A DNA stretch of 64,000 nt, taken from contig OMZE01000004.1 in NCBI GenBank assembly GCA_900315455.1, positions 1-64,000 on the forward strand, given 5' to 3'. This document shows positions 34,487 to 43,925 of the stretch, piece by piece. Each line of letters opens with the position of its first letter. Position 1 is the first letter of the stretch. A program made the translations under genes and the position numbers. Source of the stretch: an uncultured Prevotellaceae bacterium (lineage in GTDB: Bacteria; Bacteroidota; Bacteroidia; Bacteroidales; Bacteroidaceae). The notes below the pieces were generated by a model. That model ran no database searches and was not told the DNA's origin. It was given only the letters and a program-made list of their open reading frames with translations.

Positions 34487-36289
34487 CTATTCTTTCTGAC
34501 TGCGCTTGCGGTCGTTGTGGTCGAGGATGGTCTTGCGCATGCGGATGCTCTTGGGCGTCACCTCCACGAGTTCGTCGCCCTTGATGTATTCCAGACATTC
34601 TTCAAGGCTCATCACCACCTTGGGGATGATGCGCGCCTTCTCATCACTTCCACTGGCCCTCACGTTGGTGAGTTGCTTGGCCTTGGTCACGTTGATGACC
34701 AAATCGTTGTCGTGCACGTGTTCGCCTACCACCTGTCCGGCATACACCTCCTCACCGGGATCGATGAAGAACTTGCCACGGTCTTGCAGTTTGTCGATGG
34801 AATAGGCAAAGGCTGTTCCGGTCTCCATGGCAATCATCGAACCGTTGACACGGCGTGAGATCTCACCCTTGAAAGGCTGGTACTCCTTGAAACGGTGGGC
34901 CATAATGGCCTCGCCCTGACTCGCGGTGAGCACGTTGGTGCGCAGACCGATGATACCCCTCGACGGGATGTCGAACTCAATGTTCACCCTGTCGCCCTGG
35001 GTCTCCATCGAGGTGACCTCTCCCTTGCGGCGGGTCACCATATCAATCATCTTGCTCGACGACTCCTCCGGCACGTTGATGGTGAGTTCTTCTATCGGCT
35101 CACAACGCACACCGTCGATTTCCTTGTAGATCACCTGAGGCTGTCCTACCTGCAGTTCATACCCCTCGCGGCGCATGGTCTCAATAAGCACGGAGAGATG
35201 AAGCACTCCCCTGCCGCTCACTATCCAGCGGTCGGTGTTGCCGTCGAACTCCTCTACCCTGAGCGCAAGGTTCTTCTCCAGTTCTTTTTGCAGACGGTCG
35301 TTGATATGGCGCGACGTACACCATTTGCCCTCACGCCCGAAGAAGGGAGAGTCGTTGATGGTAAAGAGCATGCTCATCGTTGGCTCATCAATGGAGATGG
35401 GTGGCAACGGGTCGGGGTTCTCAAAGTCGCAGATGGTGTCTCCAATCTCGAATCTCTCGAGCCCGATGATGGCACAGATATCGCCACTACCCACCTGCTG
35501 GGTACGCACATGCCCCATTCCCTCGAAGGTGTGCAACTCCTTGATTTTCGTCTTCTCCATCGACCCGTCACGATGGGCAATGCTCACGTTCATCCCCTCG
35601 GTGAGGGTGCCACGGTGCACACGCCCCACGGCAATGCGACCGGTGTAGTTGGAGTAGTCGAGCGAGGTGATGAGCATCTGCGGCGTGCCTTCAATATACT
35701 TCGGAGCAGGGATGACTTCCACTATCTTGTCGAGCAGATAGGTGATGTCATTGGTGGGGGTGTTGTAGTCCTCACCCATCCAGCCGTTCTTCGCGCTGCC
35801 ATAGACCACGGGGAAATCGAGTTGGTCTTCGGTGGCATTGAGCGAGAACATCAGGTCGAAAACCATCTCATAGACCTCCTCAGGACGGCAGTTGGGCTTG
35901 TCGACCTTGTTCACCACGACGATGGGCTTCAGTCCTATCTGCAACGCCTTTTGGAGTACAAAGCGGGTTTGTGGCATCGGACCCTCAAAGGCATCGACGA
36001 GCAACAAGCAACCGTCGGCCATATTGAGCACACGCTCCACCTCTCCACCAAAGTCGGAGTGACCCGGAGTGTCTATAATGTTGATTTTCACGCCTTTATA
36101 ATTGATAGAGACGTTCTTCGAAAGAATTGTTATCCCTCGTTCTCTTTCCAGGTCATTGCTGTCGAGCACCTGGTTTCCTATCTCTTTTCCCTCACGGAAA
36201 AGGTTTCCTGCCAGCATCATCTTGTCTACCAATGTCGTCTTTCCGTGGTCGACATGGGCAATGATGGCGATGTTTCTGATGTCTTGCAT
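34487..36289 (-). CDS. typA: Ribosome-associated GTPase TypA/BipA
   Basis: A 600-residue translational GTPase that helps 50S assembly and acts under stress such as cold. G1 [10 protein letters not shown] (11-20), [14 protein letters not shown] (G2), [11 protein letters not shown] (G3), NKVDKP (G4) and SAKNGW (G5) are clear; then come the EF-Tu-like domain 2, the EF-G-like domain and the TypA-specific C-terminal domain (about 480-600). The length is normal. It is convergent with luxS and transcribed from a promoter about 75 nt upstream. Confidence 0.96.
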   Translation of the reverse strand: MQDIRNIAIIAHVDHGKTTLVDKMMLAGNLFREGKEIGNQVLDSNDLERERGITILSKNVSINYKGVKINIIDTPGHSDFGGEVERVLNMADGCLLLVDAFEGPMPQTRFVLQKALQIGLKPIVVVNKVDKPNCRPEEVYEMVFDLMFSLNATEDQLDFPVVYGSAKNGWMGEDYNTPTNDITYLLDKIVEVIPAPKYIEGTPQMLITSLDYSNYTGRIAVGRVHRGTLTEGMNVSIAHRDGSMEKTKIKELHTFEGMGHVRTQQVGSGDICAIIGLERFEIGDTICDFENPDPLPPISIDEPTMSMLFTINDSPFFGREGKWCTSRHINDRLQKELEKNLALRVEEFDGNTDRWIVSGRGVLHLSVLIETMRREGYELQVGQPQVIYKEIDGVRCEPIEELTINVPEESSSKMIDMVTRRKGEVTSMETQGDRVNIEFDIPSRGIIGLRTNVLTASQGEAIMAHRFKEYQPFKGEISRRVNGSMIAMETGTAFAYSIDKLQDRGKFFIDPGEEVYAGQVVGEHVHDNDLVINVTKAKQLTNVRASGSDEKARIIPKVVMSLEECLEYIKGDELVEVTPKSIRMRKTILDHNDRKRSQKE

Positions 36290-36362
36290 GTTGTCTTACC
36301 TTAAAAACTATCGTTGCGGAGTAGTCGCAATACCTATTTATACCTTGTTTAAAAATCGGCTG

Positions 36363-36394
36363 CAAAATTACGCAAAATCCGTGTAACCTGCAAG
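36363..36394 (-). promoter_or_regulatory. Promoter for typA
   Basis: On the minus strand CTTG (36391-36394) and TAATTTTG (36363-36370) are 20 nt apart, close to consensus; the leader to typA is about 70 nt. Confidence 0.55.
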
Positions 36395-36634
36395 TGATTT
36401 GCAAGATAAACTTGACACGACAGGAAATATGGGCTGCAAAATCTTGAGTGCAGAAAGTAGAGGGATGACAAAAACGAGTACCGCGTTAAAGATTATTAAC
36501 TAAAATTAAGCCAAATAAATAAACATTTTTCTTAACTTTGCGAAAGTAAAAGCGAAACATCTTGAATGGCCTGAGACAAAGACCGGCTCAGGCATCCGAC
36601 TACAGCATTTGTTTAACCAATTTATTATATCGAC
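36395..36634. other. Divergent intergenic region typA / SH3 gene
   Basis: It holds a + strand -7 box (TAACTTTG, 36533-36540) for the SH3 gene and, in its 5' leader, a hairpin with a 7-bp stem (GCCTGAG 36569-36575 with CTCAGGC 36587-36593). No small gene was found. Confidence 0.4.
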
Positions 36635-37138
36635 ATGAAACTAAAATCAATCATTACCACGCTAATCATGCTGCTTTGTGTGGCATTCACTGCTTCGGCA
36701 GCAGAAATTTCAAGTAAAAACACCGACGAGATATTGGAAACGAATGGTGTCTACACCATCGTGATAACCGGCAACAGCGTCATCGGTCGCGACGGCCCTG
36801 CCGGCTACGACACCGGTGTGAGGTTCTATAAAGGCCAGAAACTCACTTGCTATGGCATGGACGGCTCCTGGTACAAGGTGAAATACGGCAACGGCGTGCG
36901 CTGGGTGTCGTCAAGTTACGCCAGACCTGTACAGCAAGCCCAGCAAGCACCAACCAGTTATGTAGTGATTACCGGCAATAGCGTGATTGGGCGTAAGGCT
37001 CCCGCCGGCGCCGACAGTGGCGTGCGTTTCAACAAAGGCCAGCGCGTGCCCTACCTGGGCTACAGTGGCTCCTGGCTGAAAGTGAACTACAAAGGCCGCA
37101 TACTGTGGGTATCCGACTCTTACGCTTATATCCAATAA
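36635..37138 (+). CDS. Exported protein with two bacterial SH3 domains
   Basis: A 167-residue secreted protein: signal peptide (LIMLLCVAFTASA) then two SH3b repeats of about 50 residues joined by a Gln/Ala linker. The repeats are near copies: VITGNSVIGRDGPAGYDTGVRF with GSWYKVKYGNGVRWVSSSYA, and VITGNSVIGRKAPAGADSGV with GSWLKVNYKGRILWVSDSYA. SH3b domains bind cell-wall peptides or other ligands; no enzymatic domain is attached. It is monocistronic. Confidence 0.85.
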   Translation: MKLKSIITTLIMLLCVAFTASAAEISSKNTDEILETNGVYTIVITGNSVIGRDGPAGYDTGVRFYKGQKLTCYGMDGSWYKVKYGNGVRWVSSSYARPVQQAQQAPTSYVVITGNSVIGRKAPAGADSGVRFNKGQRVPYLGYSGSWLKVNYKGRILWVSDSYAYIQ

Positions 37139-37231
37139 ACTGGAGTTACTTGCCCAACAAGCACCAACAAATTCATGGTCACGAGGTTTCCTCGTGGCCA
37201 TTTTTCATGTCTTCTTATTATTCGGATAAAA

Positions 37232-37288
37232 AGAACACACGGCAGGACACTTGGGTTCCGAAAAAACCAAAAGTGATGACAACATTTG
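37232..37288 (+). repeat. 57-nt direct repeat, copy 1
   Basis: Matches 37461-37517; the last 31 nt are identical and the first 26 have a few changes. The copies start 229 nt apart. Between them is a palindrome-rich spacer with GGATTTGCAATCC-type and CGGGATTATCCCG-type hairpins. No ORF in 37139-37664 is convincing. Confidence 0.75.
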
Positions 37289-37460
37289 GGCGTTCGGGTG
37301 GATTTGCAATCCGCCCGGACTGAGTATAAGCATTTTCAATGCGCTTTATCGGATTAAAATTGGCTTTGACTTCCGCTTCGCACGTCAATTTTCAATTCCC
37401 TTCGGCCGCCGACCGTTGGTTCCTAATACTCACTGCATCGGGATTATCCCGACGAACATT

Positions 37461-37517
37461 AGAACACACAGCAGGGAACTTGAACACCGAAAAAACCAAA
37501 AGTGATGACAACATTTG
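37461..37517 (+). repeat. 57-nt direct repeat, copy 2
   Basis: Second copy of the repeat at 37232-37288. It ends 52 nt upstream of the -7 box (TATTTTTG, 37570-37577) of the DUF1573 gene. Confidence 0.75.
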
Positions 37518-37664
37518 TTAAATTATTCCAATAAAAGGGGCTATTCTGAACTTTGTCGCATAAAATTGTTATTTTTGCAACCACATGGTATGGAGTTTGA
37601 ATGAAAATAAACAAAATGCAAGTGGTTGTATCACTATATCATGAACTTAATAAAACGAAACAAT

Positions 37665-38051
37665 ATGCGCAGAACAATTATCTTCACACTGCTGATGCTC
37701 TGTACTTTTGGAATGGCATCAGCCCAAGGTCAAGCCAAGATTGAGTTTGACAAGAAAACCCATAATTTCGGCACTTTCTCGGAGAAAAACCCCGTGCAGG
37801 AATGTACATTCACGTTCACCAATGTGGGTGATGCCCCGCTCGTCATCAACCAGGCCGTGGCCAGTTGTGGCTGCACCGTGCCCCAGTACACCAAGACCCC
37901 CATCGCACCGGGTGCCAAGGGAACCATCAAGGTGACTTACAATGGCGCAGGCAAGATACCAGGTCACTTCAAGAAGAGTATCACGGTGCGCACAAATGGT
38001 GAGGTGGAGATGACACGCCTGTATGTGGAAGGTGACATGACAGAAGAATAA
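37665..38051 (+). CDS. Exported DUF1573 protein
   Basis: A 128-residue secreted protein, signal peptide MRRTIIFTLLMLCTFGMASA, followed by one immunoglobulin-like DUF1573 domain (KIEFDKKTHNFGTFSEKNP, TFTNVGDAPLVINQAVASC, GCTVP, and the PIAPGAKGTIKVTYN strand). The family is abundant in Bacteroidota envelopes, and its function is unknown. The start at 37665 fits the signal peptide; the reading from 37626 is a weak extension. A strong terminator follows. Confidence 0.88.
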   Translation: MRRTIIFTLLMLCTFGMASAQGQAKIEFDKKTHNFGTFSEKNPVQECTFTFTNVGDAPLVINQAVASCGCTVPQYTKTPIAPGAKGTIKVTYNGAGKIPGHFKKSITVRTNGEVEMTRLYVEGDMTEE

Positions 38052-38086
38052 GACATCGCACTACACTATCGATAACATCACATACG

Positions 38087-38117
38087 AAAAGCGGATGGCC
38101 TGAGGCCATCCGCTTTT
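38087..38117. terminator. Terminator between DUF1573 and DUF3078 genes
   Basis: A perfect 14-bp stem (AAAAGCGGATGGCC and its complement) with a TGA loop, ending in TTTT on the + strand and AAAA-led on the other, serves both convergent genes. Confidence 0.85.
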
Positions 38118-38144
38118 CTATTTATCTTCCAATTAACTCTTCAT

Positions 38145-39446
38145 TTAGAACGAATAGTTGAAACCTATCGACATGAACTCCTGGAACTGGAAGTAACCAT
38201 GGTGGTCGTCACGAACGGTGCTGTCGTCAAACCTTGGATAGAGGAACAACTTGGTGGAGATATACTTGTTGAACTGGAACGTGAAAGTGTTCTCCCACTC
38301 CCACTCCACTCTCTTGAACGACGAGAAACCATACATACGGGTCTGGTAGGTGATGTTCTCGGCCATCGCCCATTTGAGTTCCACAGTGAAGTTGGGACCG
38401 AAGTCATGCAGCACATGCTTATCGTCTTCGATACCATATCTCTTGGGCATCCAAGCCTCATCAAACCACCTGCGGTCTACGTATTTCAAGTTATAGGCCA
38501 AAGGAGCAAGGTGAATGTTACCCGTGAGTTTCTTGTTCCATGCCTCCACCGTGTAGTCCATACCGATAGAGACGTTCAGGTTGAAAGGCGACATGAAGTC
38601 GGAATATGTCCTACGGTCGTTGCTCTTGAAACCTCTTGTAAACTGCGTTGCCGCCATCAACTGAAGGGTGTAGTACCAATGCTTGGTGGCTTGCAGACCC
38701 AGTTTGCTGGTGAGACGGAGCAGGTCTTCAGAGGCCTTGAAAGAGTGCACGCTGTCGCTCTTCGAGGTGAGGAAGCCAAGTTTCATCTCAAGTTTGTTGT
38801 CCCACTTCACTTTCTGCTTGTTGTTGTAATTGGCTTCCATCGTAATGCTTCCAAGAATGGAGTAGTTGCTTTCTCCGCCTTTATACCAGTTGCCGGAAAT
38901 ATAACTCTGCAATCCCTGCAAGAAATAGTCGCCCTTGATGGTCCAGAATTTGGGCTTGGTCACCACCGGTGCCACTACGGTATCGGCCTCTTGGTCAATG
39001 ATTTCCGACACTTCCATATCCACAAGTTCGGCATCCTGTTGGATGGGGGCAACGACATCGGCACTCACCCCACCAATCCTGTGGAGTTGGCTCTCGCTGT
39101 TCACTACAAGGTCAGGACGCCTGAGGTACATAGAGAGAAGGGTATTGTCGATCTCATCGCTCACGGGGTCCTCCACATCATTATTCATACTCATGCGGAG
39201 GGCTTTCCGGGCTGGGGTATGATAGAAGGTGAATGGCGCGAAAAGTTTGTAAAACCTGCCATCGGCCTGCTCTGTTTCATCCTCGGTGCCGGCATTGGCA
39301 TTCTGTTGGAAAGCGACCAGAGAGTCGGAATAGTTTTTGTTAATCTGATACTCTTGATACTCGATGTAACGAGTTGTACTCCTGTTATTCTGCGCGCTCA
39401 TTCCTATGGCCACAAACGCGAACAATAAAGTGAAGAAATTTCTCAT
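38145..39446 (-). CDS. DUF3078 outer-membrane beta-barrel-like protein
   Basis: A 433-residue protein with a signal peptide (MRNFFTLLFAFVAIGMSAQ), a polar linker (about 20-165) and a C-terminal DUF3078 domain (about 170-433) of alternating hydrophobic and polar strands: FWTIKGDYFLQGLQSYISGN, KWDNKLEMKLGFLTSKS, and a terminal SIGFNYSF ending in Phe, the usual outer-membrane barrel signature. Function is unknown. It is divergent from yidC; a -7 box TATTTTTG (39474-39481) lies 28 nt upstream. Confidence 0.85.
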   Translation of the reverse strand: MRNFFTLLFAFVAIGMSAQNNRSTTRYIEYQEYQINKNYSDSLVAFQQNANAGTEDETEQADGRFYKLFAPFTFYHTPARKALRMSMNNDVEDPVSDEIDNTLLSMYLRRPDLVVNSESQLHRIGGVSADVVAPIQQDAELVDMEVSEIIDQEADTVVAPVVTKPKFWTIKGDYFLQGLQSYISGNWYKGGESNYSILGSITMEANYNNKQKVKWDNKLEMKLGFLTSKSDSVHSFKASEDLLRLTSKLGLQATKHWYYTLQLMAATQFTRGFKSNDRRTYSDFMSPFNLNVSIGMDYTVEAWNKKLTGNIHLAPLAYNLKYVDRRWFDEAWMPKRYGIEDDKHVLHDFGPNFTVELKWAMAENITYQTRMYGFSSFKRVEWEWENTFTFQFNKYISTKLFLYPRFDDSTVRDDHHGYFQFQEFMSIGFNYSF

Positions 39447-39663
39447 GATTTAAAAGGTTTTAATAATTTTTGGCAAAAATAACAAAATAATTCGAAACAT
39501 CTCCTTATTCTTTCCGAAAAAAGTCAAATGGCGCCATGGCTTGGCTTCATCGTCGGATGACAGATGAACAGCAGAGACGTCATTTTTATTCACCTTTGTT
39601 CTCCATTTTTATTTTCCAATGTTCAATCGTGTGAAACACTTATGCGATTTTTAGAGAATACTT

Positions 39664-39695
39664 TTTGTGCATGTCGTAAAAAAAGTGTAATTTTG
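39664..39695 (+). promoter_or_regulatory. Consensus promoter for yidC
   Basis: TTTG (39664-39667) and TAATTTTG (39688-39695) are exactly 20 nt apart, 48 nt before the yidC start codon. Confidence 0.65.
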
Positions 39696-39743
39696 CACCT
39701 TGATTATAATGACATCACCAACTTCAAATTCAAACGAGAATAA

Positions 39744-41648
39744 ATGGATAAGAATACTATTATCGGCTTTGTGTTGATAGCCGCCGTGCTCATCGGTTTC
39801 AGTTGGTACAACCGTCCTACAGAAGAGGAACTGAAAGCACAGCAAGAACAAGTGGAAAAAGCACAGGCCGAGCAACGCAAGGCAGAGGAAAAGAAACAAG
39901 CAGAGGCAGCCAAGCAAAAGGCAGCATTGGCACAGGCACGCGAAGACAGCACTGCACTCTTCTATACTGCCCTGAATGGCACTGCCAGCGATATCGTGCT
40001 GAAGAACGAGAAACTGGAACTCACCCTGAGCACAAAAGGCGGCACCGTGACCAAGGCCTTGATAAAGAATTTCAAGGACAGGGAGGGGGCATCCGACGTG
40101 ACACTCTTCGAGGGCAAAGACCAGGCGCTGGAATATCATCTGGAATGCAAGGCGAGCAACATCTCGAGTGGCGACCTCTTCTTCACGCCCTCCCATCAGA
40201 GCGACAGCACGCTGACCCTCACCGCCGACGCCGGGGGTGGACGGAAGATTGTGTTCGACTATCTCCTGGGCAAAGACTACATGCTGCATTTCAAGATGCA
40301 CGTAGAGGGCATGGAGGGACTCTTCTCTCCCAAGACCCGCACCATGGACATCTTCTGGCGTGAGGACTGCAAGCAACAGGAGCGCGGCCACTCTTTCGAG
40401 AACCGCTACGCCACGCTTACCTACAAGGAGAAAGACTCCGGCACCGACTATCTCAACGAGATGAAGGAAAAGGTGAACGAGAACATCGAGGTTCCCCTCG
40501 ACTGGATTGCTTTCAAGAACCAGTTCTTCACCGCAATGATGATAGCGAAGACCGATTTCGCAGCCAACTCCAGCCTCACCAGCATTCCGCTCGACAAATC
40601 CACCGGGTATTTGAAGAAATATGAGGCCAATCTGGAAACTTCTTTCGACCCCAGCGGGAAAGAGACTACAGAGTTGGAATTCTATTATGGACCCAACGAC
40701 TTCCAACTGCTGAAGTCGGTGGAGAAACAGAGCACTTTTGGGAAGGACCTTAAGATGGAGCGCCTGGTTTACCTGGGATGGCCATTGTTCCGGTACATCA
40801 ACAGGTGGTTCACGCTCTATGTCTTCGACTGGCTGACAAAACTGGGACTCAATATGGGTATCGTGCTGATTCTCATCACCTTGCTTCTCAAACTGATCAC
40901 CTACCCATTGGTAAAGAAGACTTATCTCAACTCTGCCAAGATGCGTGTGCTGAAGCCAAAACTTGAGGAGGCCACCAAGGAGTTCGACAAGCCCGAGGAC
41001 CAGATGAAAAAGCAGCAGGCCATGATGCAACTCTACAACCAGTATGGCGTGAGCCCGATGGGTGGCTGTCTGCCGATGCTCATACAGATGCCTATCTGGA
41101 TTGCGATGTTCAACTTCGTGCCCAACGCCATCCAACTTCGCGGACAGAGTTTCCTCTGGATTAAAGACCTGTCGACCTACGACCCCATCATGGAGTTCAG
41201 CAAAGACTACTGGGCCATCGGCGACCACCTGTCGCTCACCTGTATCCTCTTCTGCGTGGCCAATATTCTCTACTCCCTGATGACGATGCGCCAGCAGCGC
41301 GACCAGATGGTGGGACAACAAGCCGACCAGATGAAGTACATGCAGTGGATGATGTTCCTCATGCCGGTGTTCTTCTTCTTCATCTTCAACGACTACTCCG
41401 CCGGTCTGAACTTCTATTACTTCATCTCACTCTTCTGCAGCGCCGCCATTATGTTCATCCTCCGCAAGACGACCAATGACGAGAAACTGCTTGCCATCCT
41501 TGAAGCCCGCTTCCGCGAAAACAAGGACAAGCCGAAGAAGACCACGGGTCTGGCAGCACGCCTGGAGGCCATGCAGGCCCAACAGCAGGAGATGCAACGC
41601 AAGCGCGAGGAACTGGAGCGCAAAAAGCGAGACCTTAATCGTAAATAG
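39744..41648 (+). CDS. yidC: Membrane protein insertase YidC
   Basis: A 634-residue inner-membrane insertase, acting alone or with Sec. One N-terminal membrane helix (NTIIGFVLIAAVLIGFSWYN) leads into an Ala/Gln/Lys-rich coil, a large periplasmic beta-sandwich domain (about 80-340) and the Oxa1/YidC core helices (about 365-590: GIVLILITLLLKLITYPLVK, GGCLPMLIQMPIWIAMFNFV, PVFFFFIFNDYSAGLNFYYF). The C-terminus is a long basic coiled-coil tail (about 600-634) as in other Bacteroidota, probably for ribosome contact. It lies 7 nt upstream of the S9 peptidase gene. Confidence 0.96.
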   Translation: MDKNTIIGFVLIAAVLIGFSWYNRPTEEELKAQQEQVEKAQAEQRKAEEKKQAEAAKQKAALAQAREDSTALFYTALNGTASDIVLKNEKLELTLSTKGGTVTKALIKNFKDREGASDVTLFEGKDQALEYHLECKASNISSGDLFFTPSHQSDSTLTLTADAGGGRKIVFDYLLGKDYMLHFKMHVEGMEGLFSPKTRTMDIFWREDCKQQERGHSFENRYATLTYKEKDSGTDYLNEMKEKVNENIEVPLDWIAFKNQFFTAMMIAKTDFAANSSLTSIPLDKSTGYLKKYEANLETSFDPSGKETTELEFYYGPNDFQLLKSVEKQSTFGKDLKMERLVYLGWPLFRYINRWFTLYVFDWLTKLGLNMGIVLILITLLLKLITYPLVKKTYLNSAKMRVLKPKLEEATKEFDKPEDQMKKQQAMMQLYNQYGVSPMGGCLPMLIQMPIWIAMFNFVPNAIQLRGQSFLWIKDLSTYDPIMEFSKDYWAIGDHLSLTCILFCVANILYSLMTMRQQRDQMVGQQADQMKYMQWMMFLMPVFFFFIFNDYSAGLNFYYFISLFCSAAIMFILRKTTNDEKLLAILEARFRENKDKPKKTTGLAARLEAMQAQQQEMQRKREELERKKRDLNRK

Positions 41649-41655
41649 CAATGAT

Positions 41656-43836
41656 ATGAATAAAACCATCATCCTGTCGGCAGCACTCGCACTAGCCTGC
41701 TGTTGCCCTATGAAAGCACAACAGAAAGTGAATATCGGAAAGAACGACATCACGCTCAAAAGCGACCTCCTCTCGCCTGAAGGACTCTGGGCCATGGGAC
41801 GAATAGGAGGCTATGCCCCCTCACCCGACGGCAAACAAGTGGTCTATCAGGTGGGCTACTATAGTGTGAAAGAAAACAAAAGCCATCAAGTGCTCTGTAT
41901 CATCAATGCCGATGGTTCCAACCAACGGCAACTCACCACTTCGGCCGACAGCGAGACCGACCCCTCCTGGCTCGGCAACCGCATCGCATTCATCACCGGG
42001 GGTGAGATATGGACCATGGAGGCCGACGGCACCGACCGCCGACAACTCAGCCATACCGATGGCAACGTGGAAGGCTACAAGTTCTCGCCCGACGGCACTA
42101 AAGTGGTATATATCAAGCAACTGCCCTTCCATGAAATCATCAAGGAGAACCCATCAGACCTGCCAATGGCAACAGGACGGCTGGTGACCGACTTGATGTA
42201 CCGCCACTGGGACCATTATGTGGAGAGCATTCCTCATCCCTTTGTGGCAGAGGTGACGGCCGATGGCATTGGCGCCGGCACCGACATCCTCGAGGGCGAG
42301 CCTTACGAATGCCCGATGGAACCTTTTGGTGGCATCGAACAACTCGACTGGAGCCGCGACTCCAAGCAGATTGCCTATACGTGCAGGAAGAAAACGGGCC
42401 TGGAGTATTCCATCTCTACGGACTCTGATATCTTCCTCTACGACGTGGCCAACAAAACCACACGCAACCTTTGCAAACCAGAGGGTTATGTAGCACCGAA
42501 GGTAGATCCCACGAAGACACTCCGGACACAGTCGGTGAACTCGCCTGCTAATCTGGCCAACAATCCCGGCTACGACCAAAACCCGCAGTTCTCTCCCGAC
42601 GGCAAATATGTGGCATGGCTGAGTATGGCACGCGACGGGTACGAGAGCGACCGCATGCGCCTGTGTGTCTACGAACTCGCTACTGGAACGAAACGTTACC
42701 TGACAGAGTCTTTCGACTCAAATGTCGACGATTTCTGCTGGTCGGACACCAAAGACGCCTTGATTTATTTCATTGGCGTATGGCATGCGACGGAAAATCT
42801 GTATAGCATCAACTGGAAGGGCGAGGTGAAGCAAATCATCACGAGTACGCCCGACTGTCCATGGGCCGACTTCGGCTCTCTGAAGATGCTGGGCGACGGC
42901 AAGCGAATCATCGCCGAGCGTCACAATTACACATCACCCGCCGACTTATACCTTATCTCTCCCAATACGAAGGCTCCCAAGAAAGTGGCTGTCGCTCAAC
43001 TCACTCAGGAGAACAAGCATATCCTCGACCAACTGGCAAAACCTTCTGTCGACCAGCGCTGGGTGAAGACCACCGACGGAAAGGATATGTTGTATTGGGT
43101 CATCCGACCACCGCATTTCGACCCCAATAAGAAATACCCCACCCTGCTCTTCTGCGAGGGAGGACCACAGAGCCCTGTCTCTCAGTTCTGGAGTTACCGA
43201 TGGAACTTCATGATCATGGCATCACAAGGCTATGTCATCATCGCGCCCAACCGCCACGGTCTGCCCGGATTCGGCAGTGAGTGGTGCGAGGAAATCAGCG
43301 GCGACTGGACCGGCCAGTGCATGGACGACTATCTCACCGCCATCGACGATGCCTGCGCCAACCTGCCCTACGTCAACAAAGACCGGCTCGGTGCAGTAGG
43401 TGCCAGTTTCGGTGGTTTCAGCGTGTATTATCTTGCCGGCCATCACAACAAACGGTTCAAGTGCTTCATTGCTCACGATGGAGCATTCAACCTGGAGGCG
43501 ATGTACACCGAGACTGAAGAAAACTGGTTCAGCAACTGGGAGTATGACGATGCTTATTGGAACAAGGACCAGACGGCTGATGCCCGTAAGACTTATACCA
43601 ACTCTCCTCACCGGTTCGTTGACGACTGGGACACCCCCATCCTCTGCATCCATGGAGAGAAAGACTACCGCATCAATGCCACCCAAGGCATGAGCGCCTT
43701 CAATGCCGCCCGAATGAAAGGCATAGAGGCCCAACTGCTCATCTTCCCTGATGAGAACCACTGGGTACTCAAGCCCCAAAACGGCATCCTCTGGCAACGC
43801 ACCTATTTCAATTGGCTCGACCGTTGGCTTAAATAA
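41656..43836 (+). CDS. S9-family prolyl-oligopeptidase-like peptidase, DPP5 type
   Basis: A 726-residue exported serine peptidase. Signal peptide MNKTIILSAALALACCCPMKA; an N-terminal beta-propeller with WD40-like strands (SPDGKQVVYQV, SPDGTKVVYIK) covers about 40-480; the C-terminal alpha/beta-hydrolase domain has the triad Ser584 (GASFGGFS), Asp670 (GEKDYR) and His702 (DENHWV). The layout and the GASFGG nucleophile elbow resemble the periplasmic dipeptidyl peptidase 5 of Porphyromonas, so it likely trims dipeptides for uptake. The start at 41656 is chosen because it gives the signal peptide; the reading from 41476 overlaps yidC. Confidence 0.88.
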   Translation: MNKTIILSAALALACCCPMKAQQKVNIGKNDITLKSDLLSPEGLWAMGRIGGYAPSPDGKQVVYQVGYYSVKENKSHQVLCIINADGSNQRQLTTSADSETDPSWLGNRIAFITGGEIWTMEADGTDRRQLSHTDGNVEGYKFSPDGTKVVYIKQLPFHEIIKENPSDLPMATGRLVTDLMYRHWDHYVESIPHPFVAEVTADGIGAGTDILEGEPYECPMEPFGGIEQLDWSRDSKQIAYTCRKKTGLEYSISTDSDIFLYDVANKTTRNLCKPEGYVAPKVDPTKTLRTQSVNSPANLANNPGYDQNPQFSPDGKYVAWLSMARDGYESDRMRLCVYELATGTKRYLTESFDSNVDDFCWSDTKDALIYFIGVWHATENLYSINWKGEVKQIITSTPDCPWADFGSLKMLGDGKRIIAERHNYTSPADLYLISPNTKAPKKVAVAQLTQENKHILDQLAKPSVDQRWVKTTDGKDMLYWVIRPPHFDPNKKYPTLLFCEGGPQSPVSQFWSYRWNFMIMASQGYVIIAPNRHGLPGFGSEWCEEISGDWTGQCMDDYLTAIDDACANLPYVNKDRLGAVGASFGGFSVYYLAGHHNKRFKCFIAHDGAFNLEAMYTETEENWFSNWEYDDAYWNKDQTADARKTYTNSPHRFVDDWDTPILCIHGEKDYRINATQGMSAFNAARMKGIEAQLLIFPDENHWVLKPQNGILWQRTYFNWLDRWLK

Positions 43837-43856
43837 AAAATGAAAGATGAAAAATA

Positions 43857-43898
43857 CTATAGGCACTATAGCAACTATAGGCACTATAGTAACTATAA
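43857..43898 (+). repeat. 9-nt-period array of CTATAG palindromes (A)
   Basis: Five units of 9 nt, each a CTATAG (the last CTATAA) followed by three variable bases (GCA, CAA, GCA, TAA), between the S9 peptidase stop and the first MFS gene. Confidence 0.8.
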
Positions 43899-43925
43899 AC
43901 GCCATAAAAAAACAACTATAAAAAA

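Noticed and set aside
39651-41321. A 556-codon open frame opposite yidC, and similar long frames opposite typA (34895-36304) and cydA (2482-3894)
   Set aside because: They are antisense shadows of well-supported genes, with composition that follows the sense codons, and match no family.
41476-41655. The longer start of the S9 peptidase
   Set aside because: It lies within yidC in another frame and would hide the clear signal peptide that begins at 41656.
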